From Streptomyces sp. NBC_01237 (GTDB lineage: Bacteria > Actinomycetota > Actinomycetes > Streptomycetales > Streptomycetaceae), in assembly GCF_035917275.1 (NCBI RefSeq), contig NZ_CP108508.1, positions 4,216,001 through 4,280,000 on the forward strand: a DNA stretch of 64,000 nt, in the 5' to 3' direction. The translations under genes were made by a program, and so were the position numbers. Numbering within the stretch: the stretch's first letter is position 1; each line of letters begins with the position of its first letter. The notes under the pieces were generated by a model. That model saw only the letters and a list, made by a program, of their open reading frames with translations. It was not told the origin of the DNA and did no database searches. Below are positions 1 through 9,694 of the stretch, in pieces.

Positions 1-3000
1 CCGGTGACCGTTCCGCTGCGGGAGCACGACGTCCTGGGCATCGCCGGCGAGGGCACCGTCGCACGCGCCGTGGCGCGCTGGGTGGTCGCCCAGGCCGCCG
101 TCCTGCACAGCCCCCGTGACCTCCAGATCCATCTGCTGACGACCGGCGAACAGGGCAGGGACGGCTGGTCCTGGCTGCGCTGGCTGCCGCATGTGCGCAA
201 GAAGTCCGGCGACACCCCGGCCAGCATCGGCTACGGCACGGAGACCTGCGCCCGGCGGGTCGCCGAGCTCACCGCGCTGATCGTCGAGCGCGCCGGACGC
301 AAGGACCGGCGGAGCCGGCCCGCCGGGCCCGACGTGCTCGTCATCCTCGACGGAGCCCGCAGGCTGCGTTCGCTGCCCGGCGTGACGCAGATCCTGCGCG
401 ACGGACCGGCCGTCGGCGTCCGCGCGCTCTGCCTGGACGCCGAGGAACGGCTGCTGCCCGAGGAGTGCCACGCCGTCGTCGTCGAGGAGCCCGGCGCAAC
501 CGTGCGGGTGGGACGCTCCGGGAGGGGCACCGTCGGGGGCATCCGGCCCGACGTGGTGTCCCTGGACTGGTGCCGTTCGCTGGCCCGCGCGATGGGCCCG
601 CTGCGGGACCCGGGCGGGGCCGACGAGGAGGCCGCGGTGCTGCCCGGCTCCGCGCGGCTGCTCGACGTCCTCGCCCTCGACCCGCCGCAGGCCGGGGCGA
701 TCCGGGCGCGCTGGACGGCCGGGGGCCGCTCGACCCGGGCGGCCGTCGGCGTCTCCCTGGACGGCCCGTTCCACCTGGACCTGCGGCGCGACGGCCCGCA
801 CGGGCTGATCGCCGGCACCACCGGCTCCGGCAAGTCCGAACTCCTCCAGACGCTGGTCGCCTCGCTCGCGGTGGCGAACCGCCCCGACGCGATGACGTTC
901 GTCCTGGTCGACTACAAGGGCGGCTCCGCGTTCAAGGACTGCGTCGACCTGCCCCACACCGTCGGCATGGTCACCGACCTCGACGCCCACCTCGTCGAGC
1001 GGGCCCTGGTGTCACTGACGGCGGAACTCACCCGGCGCGAGCACATCCTCGCCGCGGCCGGCGCCAAGGACATCGAGGACTACGTCGACCTGCTGGAGCG
1101 CAACCCGGCGGGCCGCGCGCCGATGCCCCGGCTGCTGATCGTCATCGACGAGTTCGCCTCGATGGTGCGCGATCTGCCGGACTTCGTGAAGGGTCTGGTC
1201 AACATCGCCCAGCGGGGCCGCAGCCTCGGCATCCACCTGATCCTGGCGACACAGCGCCCCAGCGGCGTCGTCTCCTCGGAGATCCGCGCCAACACCAACC
1301 TGCGCATCGCGCTCCGGGTGACGGACGCCGGCGAGAGCCAGGACGTCCTCAACTCCCCCGAGGCCGCCGGGATCTCGCAGGGCACCCCCGGCCGTGCCTA
1401 TGTGCGCCTGGGCCAGAACTCCCTCGTGCCGTTCCAGTCCGGACGGGTCGGCGGCCGTCGGCCCGGTGCCGCGGCGACCTCGCTGCCCACGCCCTGGGCG
1501 GTGACGGTCGGCTGGGAACGGCTCGGCGAGCCGCTCCCGCCAAGGCCCCGCGGCGCCGCCGCACCCGCCGAGGTGGAGACCGACCTCACCGGGCTCGTCG
1601 CCGCGATCCGCGAAGCGGACCGGGAGATGGGCATCCCCGCGCAGCACAGCCCCTGGCTCCCGCCGCTGCCCGAGGTCCTGGTCACCGGCGAACTGCCGGC
1701 GCCCCCGCCCTCCGACTACGACCTCGCGCCGGTCGCGTACGGCGTGGTGGACCTGCCCGCACAGCAGGCCCGGCTGCCCCTGGTGATCGACCCGGCGACC
1801 CTCGGCCACCTGCACATCATCGGCTCGCCCCGGCAGGGCAGGTCACAGACGCTGCGCACCATCGCCGGCACCCTGGCCTTCGCCCATTCCCCGGACAAGC
1901 TGCACATGTACGGCATCGACTGCGGCAACGGCGCGCTGCTGCCCATCGAGAGGCTGCCGCACTGCGGGGCCATCACGATGCGCACCCAGCCCGACCGGGT
2001 GGCCCGGCTGCTCGCCCGGCTGACCGGGGAGCTGGCCCGGCGCCAGGAGATGCTCGCCGCCCGCGGCAGCGCCGACCTGCCGGAGCTCCGGCGCGCGCTG
2101 CCGGAGGACGAACGCCCCCCGCACATCGTGCTGTTCATCGACCGGTGGGAGGTCTTCGACAAGCAGCTCGGCGAGTACGACTCCGGGAACCTGCTGAACT
2201 CCGTGCTGACCCTGCTCCGGGACGGTGCGAGCGTCGGCATCCACCTGGTGATGACCGGCGACCGGGCACTGTTCTCCAGCCGGGTCAACGGCTCCACCGA
2301 GGACAAGCTCGTGCTGAAGCTGAACGAGAAGTCCGAGTACGGGATGATCGGCATCACCCAGCGCAACGTGCCCGACGAGATCCCGCCGGGCCGCGCGTTC
2401 CGTGCCGCCGACAAGGCGGAGGTGCAGATCGCGCTCCTCACGGACAACCCGGAAGGCCAGGCGCAGGCCGCGGCGCTCATCCAGATCGCCGAGTACTGCA
2501 CCGACCGGGCGGCCCAACTGCCCGCCTCCACCAGGCCGTTCCGCGTCGACACCCTGCCGGACCGGCTCAGCTGGGAGGAAGCGGTCCGTTACGTGCCGCA
2601 GCCGCTGCCGTCCTCGCGGTGGGCGATGTCCGGTGTCGGTGGTGACGAACTGGCCGCGTACGGCCCGGACTTCGGCGTCACACCGACCTTCCTCGTCGCC
2701 GGGCCCGCTCGCTCCGGCCGCAGCACCGCCCTGGCGACGCTGACGCTTTCACTGCTGTCTTCCGGGATGTCCGTCGTCATCGGCGCGCCCGCCAGGTCAC
2801 CGCTGCGCCAACTCGCCGGACGGCCAGGCGTCCTCGCGGTCTTCGACGAGTCCGACATCGACCCGACGGCGCTGGAGGAGGCGCTGGCGTCCTCGCCGCG
2901 GGGGGCCGTGGTGGTCCTGGACGACGCCGACCTGCTGCTGAAGACGAAGGCCGAGCCCGTCCTCACCCAGATCGCCAAGTCCGGTGCCGAGAGCGGCCGG

Positions 3001-3252
3001 GGCCTGGTGATCTCCGGGCAGACCGACCGGCTCTCCTCCGGCTTCTCCGGCTGGCACACCGAGGCCCGCCGCAACCGGTGCGGTCTGCTGCTGAAGCCGC
3101 AGAACATGAGCGACGGCGAACTCATCGGCGTCAAGGTGCCCCGCAGCCGCCTGGGCGCGACCCGCCCGGGGCGGGCGATCCTGCACCTGGGCGACGGCGT
3201 GCTGCGCACCGTCCAGGTCCCGGAGACGGTGCTTCCGCCGGCCGGGAGCTGA
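1..3252 (+). CDS. eccC: Type VII secretion ATPase EccC (FtsK/SpoIIIE family), 3' part
   Basis: The reading frame is open from base 1, so the N-terminus (normally two membrane helices) lies outside the window; about 1083 codons are visible and family members usually run to about 1300. Three consecutive ATPase modules can be seen. The first has Walker A GTTGSGKS (visible residues about 271-278) and Walker B LLIVIDEF. The second has a weaker P-loop GSPRQGRS (about 607) with LFIDRW. The third has GPARSGRS (about 900) with VVVLDDAD. Only the first P-loop has the full GxxGxGKS consensus, as is usual for EccC, where module 1 is the active motor and the others bind substrates. It would power export of WXG100-type substrates such as the one encoded at 5694-5996. 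A perfect hairpin follows the stop. Confidence 0.93.
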   Translation, partial: PVTVPLREHDVLGIAGEGTVARAVARWVVAQAAVLHSPRDLQIHLLTTGEQGRDGWSWLRWLPHVRKKSGDTPASIGYGTETCARRVAELTALIVERAGRKDRRSRPAGPDVLVILDGARRLRSLPGVTQILRDGPAVGVRALCLDAEERLLPEECHAVVVEEPGATVRVGRSGRGTVGGIRPDVVSLDWCRSLARAMGPLRDPGGADEEAAVLPGSARLLDVLALDPPQAGAIRARWTAGGRSTRAAVGVSLDGPFHLDLRRDGPHGLIAGTTGSGKSELLQTLVASLAVANRPDAMTFVLVDYKGGSAFKDCVDLPHTVGMVTDLDAHLVERALVSLTAELTRREHILAAAGAKDIEDYVDLLERNPAGRAPMPRLLIVIDEFASMVRDLPDFVKGLVNIAQRGRSLGIHLILATQRPSGVVSSEIRANTNLRIALRVTDAGESQDVLNSPEAAGISQGTPGRAYVRLGQNSLVPFQSGRVGGRRPGAAATSLPTPWAVTVGWERLGEPLPPRPRGAAAPAEVETDLTGLVAAIREADREMGIPAQHSPWLPPLPEVLVTGELPAPPPSDYDLAPVAYGVVDLPAQQARLPLVIDPATLGHLHIIGSPRQGRSQTLRTIAGTLAFAHSPDKLHMYGIDCGNGALLPIERLPHCGAITMRTQPDRVARLLARLTGELARRQEMLAARGSADLPELRRALPEDERPPHIVLFIDRWEVFDKQLGEYDSGNLLNSVLTLLRDGASVGIHLVMTGDRALFSSRVNGSTEDKLVLKLNEKSEYGMIGITQRNVPDEIPPGRAFRAADKAEVQIALLTDNPEGQAQAAALIQIAEYCTDRAAQLPASTRPFRVDTLPDRLSWEEAVRYVPQPLPSSRWAMSGVGGDELAAYGPDFGVTPTFLVAGPARSGRSTALATLTLSLLSSGMSVVIGAPARSPLRQLAGRPGVLAVFDESDIDPTALEEALASSPRGAVVVLDDADLLLKTKAEPVLTQIAKSGAESGRGLVISGQTDRLSSGFSGWHTEARRNRCGLLLKPQNMSDGELIGVKVPRSRLGATRPGRAILHLGDGVLRTVQVPETVLPPAGS

Positions 3253-3284
3253 GCGCCCGCACAGGGGTCCGGCACTTCACCGCA

Positions 3285-3324
3285 GAGGGCTCCCGCCCCG
3301 GCCACGGCCGGGGCGGGAGCCCTC
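3285..3324. terminator. Bidirectional hairpin terminator
   Basis: A perfect 19-bp inverted repeat (3285-3303 pairs with 3306-3324) with a 2-nt loop lies between the converging eccC gene and the minus-strand gene ending at 3349. It can act as a terminator in both directions. There is no long U-tract, as is common in Streptomyces. Confidence 0.85.
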
Positions 3325-3348
3325 ACGCATGACGGGACGCGGTCCGGA

Positions 3349-4593
3349 TCAGGTCGATCCCTCCACGTAACCGGGGTCGTGCGTGACCGTGCCCTTCGAC
3401 CCGTTGGGGACGGCGCTGTTGATCGCCCAGGCGAGGCCGGCCAGCCCGATGAGGTTCGAGCTCTGGTCGATCCAACCCGCCGTCTTCGTCCAGATGTTGG
3501 TGATGTCCGGCAGCGTCTTGATGATGTCCGGTGTCTTGATCCCCCCGGGAAGGTTCTTCATGATGTTCGCGATCAGGTCGCCCGGGTTCTTGAACCCGGT
3601 GAACGTCTTGATGGTGGGGATCACGGTCTTGATGTTGATCTGTATCGTCTTGAGGTTGCTCGTGACGGACTTGAGGGTGTTCGCGATCCCGCCCAGATTG
3701 GCGATCTTGATCAGGCCGACACCGCCGAGCACCAGCCCCAGGCCGCTGAGGACCATGTCGAGCACGTCCCATTCGCCCGACTGGATGCTGTCGACGATAT
3801 TCATGATGAAGGGGATGGCGGCGGTGACCAGACTGGCGATCGTCAGGATGAGCCCCAGGCCCTGAAGTCCGGGGATGAGCATGGCGATGATGCCCAGGGC
3901 CGCACTGATGAAGCCGAGCACCTTCTTGAAGATGTCCTTGATCTTCTCCCACAGGCTCTTGCCCGGGACCGCCTCGCTCGTCGCGTCGTCCAGGGCGCGG
4001 GCCGCCGTGGCGGCGTCCGTCTCGCGCAGCTCCCGCGCGTCCTCGGCGAGCATGCGGGCGGCGTCGAGGTCCCGCTGGGCGCTGTCGACGTTCCCCTGCG
4101 CCGCGGACTGGTCGTTCCGGGCGTCCTCCATGGCCTGCCGCGCACTGCGCCGGGCCGCCTCGTCGTCCGGCGGGGGCGGGTCCGCCGAGTCCAGCCCGCT
4201 GATCACGGAACCCACAGCCGCGGCGGCGTCGGTGGCCCGCTGCAACCGCTCCTTGGCGTCCCGCCCCTCGACCAGGGCGTTGTCGGCCTTGCGCTGATGG
4301 TCCCCCAGCTGGTCGGCGTAGGTGTCCAGCGCACGCGCCGCCTTGTCGTACGAACTGTGCAGCTTCTCCACCTGACCGGCCAGGTCACCGAGCTTGTCCC
4401 GGAGTTTCTCCATGGCCTTGCCCTCGCCGAGCTGACCGTTCTTCAGTCCGCTGACGATGGGGAGCGCCTGGTCCGCGTCGTCGGCGACGGACCGGTACCG
4501 GCCCGCGAGCTTCCCGAGCATCTCCGCATCGCCCGGCGTCGGGTCCGAGAACCCGAAGACCGTCTCCCAGTCGGACACCGCTGCCCGCACCAT
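3349..4593 (-). CDS. Putative T7SS-secreted membrane-active protein
   Basis: A 414-aa protein. Residues 1-125 are predominantly charged helix and resemble the WXG100/LXG-like N-terminal region of predicted T7SS substrates (WETVFGFSDPTPGDAE near the start, then long coiled-coil-like stretches). Residues about 150-200 are rich in Asp, Ala and Arg. From about residue 225 onward several hydrophobic segments follow (GLGLILTIASLVTAAIPF, LGLVLGGVGLIKIA), so the C-terminal half could insert in a membrane. There is no Sec signal peptide. An AGGG ribosome site precedes the ATG, which lies 9 bp after the upstream stop, so the gene is probably in one operon with the genes at 4603-5996. The link to ESX export is inferred from the fold-like N-terminus and from the adjacent eccC. 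Toxin, pore-former or structural substrate are all possible. Confidence 0.7.
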   Translation of the reverse strand: MVRAAVSDWETVFGFSDPTPGDAEMLGKLAGRYRSVADDADQALPIVSGLKNGQLGEGKAMEKLRDKLGDLAGQVEKLHSSYDKAARALDTYADQLGDHQRKADNALVEGRDAKERLQRATDAAAAVGSVISGLDSADPPPPDDEAARRSARQAMEDARNDQSAAQGNVDSAQRDLDAARMLAEDARELRETDAATAARALDDATSEAVPGKSLWEKIKDIFKKVLGFISAALGIIAMLIPGLQGLGLILTIASLVTAAIPFIMNIVDSIQSGEWDVLDMVLSGLGLVLGGVGLIKIANLGGIANTLKSVTSNLKTIQINIKTVIPTIKTFTGFKNPGDLIANIMKNLPGGIKTPDIIKTLPDITNIWTKTAGWIDQSSNLIGLAGLAWAINSAVPNGSKGTVTHDPGYVEGST

Positions 4594-4602
4594 TGCCCGC
4601 CC

Positions 4603-5301
4603 TCACTTTCCGTTCTCGTCCGTGCCCTGCGGGCTCTGTGCGGCCGGCCCCGCCGTGCCCTCGCCGTCGGTTCCCACGAAGCGCAGCGTCCCCGCGATGG
4701 CGTCGAACACCTCGAAGAACTGGTCCTTGAGGTCCACGTTGGGCGTGGAGCTGGAGACCAGCAGGTACTCGCGGCGGTCCGGTATCGGGAACAGCGTGTG
4801 CAGCAGCGCCGTGCGCACCGGTGTGCCGCGGTAGTCGATGTCCTCGACCGAGGCGATCCGACCGACCGGTCCGACCTCCGGCAGCTCCAGCAGTTCCACC
4901 TCGCGCGGCGGATATCCGCTGCTCTGCGGGTCCCCGGCCAGCATGCTCGCCCCGAACAGCACCTCGGCCAGATCCGCCGGCTCGTCCTCGGGTACGGGCA
5001 TCCGCAGGACGACCGAGGTGGCACTGAGCATCGAGTCCCCGCCCGGGAACCTGACCATCCCCGACGCCTGGAGCGCCCCGCGGGCGTATGCCTCGCGGGC
5101 GGTCCGGCGGGTGTCGCGGATCAGGCCGTCGAGCCGCTCGCGGGAGAGCTGGGGAACTCCCTTCGCCTGGTGCTCGATACGGCGGCGGATGGACGCGTCC
5201 CGGGTGCTCGGGTCGAGGTCCAGATGCCACCAGGAGCCGGGGAAGCGCAGCTTGTAGTGCGCGGGCGCCCCCGTGGCCCGGTCCGTGACCGGATGCGTCA
5301 T
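4603..5301 (-). CDS. Conserved hypothetical protein of the ESX-associated operon
   Basis: A 232-aa soluble protein with no signal peptide or membrane segment. The start ATG has an AGAAGGGA ribosome site. The N-terminus contains YKLRFPGSWWHLDLDP; the middle is mixed alpha/beta, and the last 20 residues are Gly-, Ala- and Gln-rich and probably disordered. It lies between two predicted T7SS substrates (3349-4593 and 5333-5626) with 9-bp and 31-bp gaps. A dedicated chaperone or adaptor role, comparable to EspG of mycobacteria, is therefore conceivable, but I recognise no family motif and this is only context-based. Confidence 0.6.
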   Translation of the reverse strand: MTHPVTDRATGAPAHYKLRFPGSWWHLDLDPSTRDASIRRRIEHQAKGVPQLSRERLDGLIRDTRRTAREAYARGALQASGMVRFPGGDSMLSATSVVLRMPVPEDEPADLAEVLFGASMLAGDPQSSGYPPREVELLELPEVGPVGRIASVEDIDYRGTPVRTALLHTLFPIPDRREYLLVSSSTPNVDLKDQFFEVFDAIAGTLRFVGTDGEGTAGPAAQSPQGTDENGK

Positions 5302-5332
5302 GACGCGTGTCCCTTCTGCCGGCAGGCTCTTG

Positions 5333-5626
5333 TCACGTCTTGGATTTGTCCAGCGTCTTGACGGTCTCGTCGTCCGTCTGCGTGAAGGCGTCGGAGATCT
5401 TCTTCGTGTTCTCGGAGAAGACCTTCACGTTCTCCTGCACCTTCTCGTGGCCCCTGCCCCACGCACTGTCGAAGTCGGCGAGGGAGTCGGCGAGCTTCGC
5501 GTCGCCCACCTCGTCCTTCGATCCGATGTCGCTGAGCCGTGCGCTCTTGCTGATCCGTTCCCCGATGTCCTCAAGCGACTTGACCGTCTCGTTCAGGTCG
5601 TCGAGGGGGACACTGATGCGGGTCAT
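5333..5626 (-). CDS. Small helical WXG100-like/ESX accessory protein
   Basis: 97 residues beginning MTRISVPLDD, chosen because GGAGGAGCAG lies directly upstream; a longer upstream in-frame ATG lacks a ribosome site. The protein is almost entirely helical and charged (DLNETVKSLEDIGERI, then KVQENVKVFSENTKKI) with a central FDSAWGRG. The W-G-R-G turn between two helices matches the WXG-type hairpin (W-x-G as W-G-R-G is approximate). About 100 residues, two helices and the location beside a second small helical protein and eccC suggest a WXG100-superfamily partner. No transmembrane segment is visible. Confidence 0.7.
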   Translation of the reverse strand: MTRISVPLDDLNETVKSLEDIGERISKSARLSDIGSKDEVGDAKLADSLADFDSAWGRGHEKVQENVKVFSENTKKISDAFTQTDDETVKTLDKSKT

Positions 5627-5693
5627 CGGTCTGCTCCTCCCGTGCCGCCGTCCGGTCCCGCCGCGGAAGGGCGGGACCGGACACAGGGGCACA

Positions 5694-5996
5694 TCAGCCG
5701 ATGGAGCCGGACGTCTGGTCGTCGGTGTCGACGAACGCGTCGGCGACCTGCTTGATGAACTCGCTGACGCCCTGGAGGCCCTCGATCGCCTTGTCGGTGC
5801 CGTTCTTGTACTCCTCCCAGAACGGACGGAACTTGGTCTCGGAGCCCGGCGTCGCGTAGGCCGCCTCGACCATCTCGTCCATCTTGGTGTTGGCCTCGTG
5901 GAGGCTCTGCTGCATCAGTTCCTTCTGGTGCTGCAGCCAGGTCGAGGCCTCCCGCATCTCTTCCGGGCTGATGTTGATGTTGCCGTTGGCCGCCAT
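5694..5996 (-). CDS. WXG100-family protein (Esx-like T7SS substrate)
   Basis: 100 residues, exactly the typical WXG100 length. The start MAANGNINIS has an AGAAGGAGCC ribosome site. Two long helices (EEMREASTWLQHQKELMQQ and WEEYKNGTDKAIEGLQ) flank a turn. The canonical W-x-G tripeptide is absent; the turn region reads TPGSETKFRPFWEEYKNG, so Trp is kept but the Gly spacing is altered. The C-terminal tail (AFVDTDDQTSGSIG) is acidic and disordered, where ESX substrates often carry secretion signals. It is probably the first gene of the minus-strand operon running to 3349, and a likely EccC substrate. Confidence 0.8.
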   Translation of the reverse strand: MAANGNINISPEEMREASTWLQHQKELMQQSLHEANTKMDEMVEAAYATPGSETKFRPFWEEYKNGTDKAIEGLQGVSEFIKQVADAFVDTDDQTSGSIG

Positions 5997-6307
5997 GGTC
6001 GGCTCCTTCTCTCGTTCTGGGTCGCCGCGGCCGCTGAGCCGCGCACACCGGGCTGTACGGGGCACCCGGCGGGGCGGTTCACGCCTGTTGCGGAACAGTG
6101 ACGAAAGTGGCGGGCCTGCGCTCTGATCAGGCCGCCATGGCTCGCAACGGCCGCTCGCCCGCGCCGACTCCGCGGGGCCGGTGCGGTGCGGGCGGATGCG
6201 GCGCGGGCCGGTGCGGTGCGGGTGCGGTGCGGGCGGACACGACAGAGCCCGGCCGGTCGGGGACACGCGTGTCCCTGTCCGGCCGGGCTCCCGTTCGCGG
6301 GGGCGGC
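5997..6307. other. Intergenic region with GC-rich repeats
   Basis: No convincing gene. It should hold the promoter of the ESX-type operon near 6000-6100. It also contains a low-complexity stretch of short GCGGGC/GGTGCG repeats (about 6180-6237) and the terminator at 6245-6290. Confidence 0.6.
6245..6290 (-). terminator. Terminator of the YbjN gene
   Basis: GAGCCCGGCCGG and CCGGCCGGGCTC form a 12-bp perfect outer stem, and the inner bases pair further around ACGCGT. It lies 18 bp downstream of the stop of the minus-strand YbjN gene. Confidence 0.8.
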
Positions 6308-6865
6308 TCAGCCCTCGGCGGGCGTGTCGCCCTCGGCCTTCTCCTCGGCCTTGTCCTCGGCCGGCTCCAGGCCCAGGCGCTCCACGAGCCACTTGTCGAA
6401 CTCGATCGAGGCGCGCACCCAGCTGACGGTCGAGGAGACGAAGTGCTCCAGGCTGACGCCGGTGCCGATGAGCATCTGTGCCTCACCGATCAGCCGGACG
6501 GAACCCGCCTCGCCCTCCTCGCCCTCGTGGGCGTGCGTGTAGACCTTCGGCCACAGGGTGCGGCGGTTCCAGTCGTCGATCGCGTCCAGGAGGACGGGAC
6601 GCTGGTCGAGGGCGTGCGGGCGGTCGTAGAACGTACGGACCGAGAAGACCTGCTGCTCGTCCTCGCCCCGGAACATGAAGTACGTCCGGAACTCTTCCCA
6701 CGGCGCCGCGAGGTCGCCCTCGTCGTCGACGACGTACTTCAGCTCCATCTGCTCCAGGAGCTGCTTGACGAGGTCCTGGTCAGGGACGACGGGGCCCTCC
6801 GGTCCTGCCGCCTGCGGTTCGGGCTGGCCCCCGAAATTAGGAATCGAGGACGGATCGATGCTCAC
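6308..6865 (-). CDS. YbjN domain-containing protein
   Basis: 185 aa from a GTG start (MSIDPSSIPNF) preceded by GAAGGG 7 nt upstream; an ATG further upstream has no such site. The compact YbjN-type alpha/beta core spans about residues 30-165 (LLEQMELKYVVDDEGDL, then FRGEDEQQVFSVRTFYDRP and a helical C-terminal part WVRASIEFDKWLVERLG). The last 20 residues are acidic, Glu/Ala-rich and probably disordered. YbjN proteins resemble type III secretion chaperones in fold, but their role in actinomycetes is not settled. It is monocistronic: a terminator follows, and clpB ends 150 bp upstream. Confidence 0.85.
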   Translation of the reverse strand: MSIDPSSIPNFGGQPEPQAAGPEGPVVPDQDLVKQLLEQMELKYVVDDEGDLAAPWEEFRTYFMFRGEDEQQVFSVRTFYDRPHALDQRPVLLDAIDDWNRRTLWPKVYTHAHEGEEGEAGSVRLIGEAQMLIGTGVSLEHFVSSTVSWVRASIEFDKWLVERLGLEPAEDKAEEKAEGDTPAEG

Positions 6866-7017
6866 CGTTATTTCCCTTCGTGATGGTTGCGGCCATCCTC
6901 CCCCATGGCGGGCGGGGCATGGCAAGCCCCGGCGGCCCCGATCCGCCACAAGCTGACACGCAGCCGGTGCGGACCGGACCCGCCGGGGTCCGGGTGGCCG
7001 GGTGTCCGGCCGGAATG

Positions 7018-9603
7018 TTACGAGGCGCGGCCGACGCTCAGCCCGTCGTCGGCCCGGTCCACCAGCACGGTGTCGCCGTCCGTGATCCCGCCCGCGAGGA
7101 TCTCCTTCGCGAGCCGGTCGCCGATCGCCGTCTGGATCAGGCGGCGCAGCGGCCGGGCTCCGTACGCCGGGTCGTTGCCCTCCTCGGCCAGCCAGGCCAG
7201 CGCCTCGGGCGTGACGTCGAGGGTGAGCCTGCGGTCGGCCAGCCGCTTGGCGAGGCGGCCGATCTGGAGCCCCGCGATGTGCGAGAGCTCGTCGCCGGAC
7301 AGGGCGGAGAAGACCACGATGTCGTCGAGCCGGTTAAGGAACTCCGGCTTGAAGGATGCCCGTACGACATCCATGACCTGCTCCTTCTTCACCTCGGGCT
7401 TGACCATGGGGTCGACCAGGAACTGGCTGCCGAGGTTGGAGGTCAGGATCAGGATGGTGTTGCGGAAGTCCACCGTCCGGCCCTGGCCGTCGGTGAGCCG
7501 GCCGTCGTCGAGGACCTGGAGCAGGACGTCGAAGACCTCGGGGTGGGCCTTCTCCACCTCGTCCAGCAGGACGACGCTGTACGGGCGGCGGCGGACCGCC
7601 TCGGTGAGCTGGCCGCCCTCCTCGTAGCCGACGTAGCCGGGCGGCGCGCCGACGAGCCGCGCGACGCTGTGCTTCTCGCCGTACTCGCTCATGTCGATGC
7701 GGATCATGGCCCGCTCGTCGTCGAACAGGAAGTCGGCGAGCGCCTTCGCCAGCTCGGTCTTGCCGACCCCGGTCGGGCCGAGGAAGAGGAACGAGCCGGT
7801 CGGGCGGTCCGGGTCGGCGATCCCGGCGCGGGTGCGCCGTACCGCGTCGGAGACCGCCTGCACGGCCTCCCGCTGGCCGATGAGGCGCTTGCCCAGCTCC
7901 TCCTCCATGCGCAGCAGCTTCTGGGTCTCGCCCTCCAGCAGCCGTCCGGCCGGGATGCCGGTCCAGGAGCCGACGACGTCGGCGATGTCGTCCGGGCCGA
8001 CCTCCTCCTTGACCATCGTGTCCTTGGCGGCCTCCTGCTCGGCCTCCGCGGCCTCCTCCAGCTCGCGCTCCAGGCCGGGGATCTCCCCGTACAGGAGCTT
8101 GGAGGCGGAGTCGAAGTCGCCGTCGCGCTGGGCGCGCTCGGCCTGGCCGCGCAGTTCGTCGAGCCGTTCCTTCAGCTCACCGACGCGGTTGAGGCCCTCC
8201 TTCTCCTTCTCCCAGCGGGCGGTCAGGCCGCGCAGCTCCTCCTCCTTGTCGGCGAGGTCGCGGCGGAGCTTGTCCAGGCGCTGCTTGGAGGCGGCGTCGG
8301 TCTCGTTCTTGAGGGCCAGCTCCTCCATGCGCAGCCGGTCGACGGCGCGCTGGAGCTCGTCGATCTCGACGGGCGAGGAGTCGATCTCCATGCGCAGCCG
8401 GGACGCCGCCTCGTCGACCAGGTCGATGGCCTTGTCGGGCAGGAAGCGGGAGGTGATGTAGCGGTCGGAGAGCGTGGCCGCGGCCACCAGCGAGGAGTCC
8501 GCGATCTGGACCTTGTGGTGGGCCTCGTAGCGGCCCTTGAGTCCGCGCAGGATCGCGATGGTGTCCTCGACGGACGGCTCGGCGACCAGGACCTGCTGGA
8601 AGCGGCGCTCCAGGGCCGGGTCCTTCTCGATGCGCTCGCGGTACTCGTCCAGCGTGGTGGCGCCGACCATCCGCAGCTCGCCGCGGGCCAGCATCGGCTT
8701 GAGCATGTTGCCCGCGTCCATGGCGGAGTCGCCGCCCGCGCCGGCGCCCACGACGGTGTGCAGCTCGTCGATGAACGTGATGATCTGGCCGCCGCTCTCC
8801 TTGATCTCGGAGAGGACGGTCTTCAGGCGCTCCTCGAATTCGCCGCGGTACTTCGCACCCGCGACCATCGCCCCCAGGTCGAGGGAGACGAGGCGCTTGT
8901 TCTTCAGGCTCTCGGGTACGTCGCCCTTGACGATGCGCTGGGCGAGACCTTCGACGACGGCGGTCTTGCCGACACCGGGCTCACCGATGAGCACGGGGTT
9001 GTTCTTCGTGCGGCGGGACAGGACCTGGACGACGCGGCGGATCTCCTGGTCACGCCCGATGACCGGATCGAGCTTGCCCTCGCGTGCGGCGGCCGTGAAA
9101 TCGGTGCCGAACTTCTCCAGCGCCTTGTACTGGCCCTCCGGGTCCGGTGTGGTCACCCGGCGCCCTCCCCTGCTCGTCTCGAACGCGTCCAGCAGCTTCT
9201 TCGCACTGGCCCCCTGCTCACCGAGGATCTCACCGGCACGGCCGCCCTTGGCCGCGATGCCGATCAGCAGATGTTCGGTGGACAGATACTCGTCGCCCAG
9301 CTCCTTGGCCTGCTGCGCGGCGTCCGCGATGACCGCGAGGAGCTCACGGTTGGGCTGCGGCGGCGCGACGGTGGACCCGGTGACGCTGGGCTGTGCGGCC
9401 AGCAGCTTCTCGGTCGCGGCGCGCACGGCGACCTGGTCGGCGTCGACGGCGGCCAGCAGGTCGATGACGTTCTCGTTGTCCTCGCCCTCGAGCAGCGCGA
9501 GCAGCAGATGCCCGGGGGTCAGGTCGGGGTGCCCGTCCTTCACGGCCCTGCTGGTGGCCGCGTTGAGGGCGTCCCGGCTCTTGTTGGTCAGCTCGGCGTC
9601 CAC
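7018..9603 (-). CDS. clpB: ATP-dependent disaggregase ClpB
   Basis: 861 aa, normal for ClpB. The GTG start ([16 protein letters not shown]) is chosen because GGAGGAGAGAG lies about 8 nt upstream and the residues before it are not conserved-looking. Domain order: Clp N-domain with two repeats (about 1-145), NBD1 with Walker A GEPGVGKT, the long coiled-coil M-domain (Glu/Arg/Leu-rich, about 400-530), then NBD2 with GPTGVGKT and [12 protein letters not shown]. ClpB works with DnaK/DnaJ/GrpE (genes at 12754-16523) to resolubilise aggregates after heat stress. A HAIR operator 92 bp upstream of the start shows control by HspR, whose gene is at 12306-12752. Confidence 0.98.
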   Translation of the reverse strand: MDAELTNKSRDALNAATSRAVKDGHPDLTPGHLLLALLEGEDNENVIDLLAAVDADQVAVRAATEKLLAAQPSVTGSTVAPPQPNRELLAVIADAAQQAKELGDEYLSTEHLLIGIAAKGGRAGEILGEQGASAKKLLDAFETSRGGRRVTTPDPEGQYKALEKFGTDFTAAAREGKLDPVIGRDQEIRRVVQVLSRRTKNNPVLIGEPGVGKTAVVEGLAQRIVKGDVPESLKNKRLVSLDLGAMVAGAKYRGEFEERLKTVLSEIKESGGQIITFIDELHTVVGAGAGGDSAMDAGNMLKPMLARGELRMVGATTLDEYRERIEKDPALERRFQQVLVAEPSVEDTIAILRGLKGRYEAHHKVQIADSSLVAAATLSDRYITSRFLPDKAIDLVDEAASRLRMEIDSSPVEIDELQRAVDRLRMEELALKNETDAASKQRLDKLRRDLADKEEELRGLTARWEKEKEGLNRVGELKERLDELRGQAERAQRDGDFDSASKLLYGEIPGLERELEEAAEAEQEAAKDTMVKEEVGPDDIADVVGSWTGIPAGRLLEGETQKLLRMEEELGKRLIGQREAVQAVSDAVRRTRAGIADPDRPTGSFLFLGPTGVGKTELAKALADFLFDDERAMIRIDMSEYGEKHSVARLVGAPPGYVGYEEGGQLTEAVRRRPYSVVLLDEVEKAHPEVFDVLLQVLDDGRLTDGQGRTVDFRNTILILTSNLGSQFLVDPMVKPEVKKEQVMDVVRASFKPEFLNRLDDIVVFSALSGDELSHIAGLQIGRLAKRLADRRLTLDVTPEALAWLAEEGNDPAYGARPLRRLIQTAIGDRLAKEILAGGITDGDTVLVDRADDGLSVGRAS

Positions 9604-9694
9604 GTGCGCTCTCTCCTCCTTGCGGTGGTGCTTCTCGGGTCCGGCGGGGACCGGGCAGCGCCCGGCCGCTATTGACTGAGTCAACGTGTACAAA

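Noticed and set aside
465..2645. A 726-codon open frame overlapping eccC on the same strand
   Set aside because: Its product is almost only Arg, Pro, Gly and Ala. It is the usual shadow frame in high-GC DNA, while the eccC frame has three clear ATPase modules.
6880..9675. A 931-codon plus-strand frame opposite clpB
   Set aside because: It mirrors the codons of clpB; there are no motifs and no ribosome site.
9672..9684. Counting TTGACTGAGTCAA as a second HAIR box of clpB
   Set aside because: The half-sites are TTGACT/AGTCAA with one base between, not TTGAGT-N7-ACTCAA.
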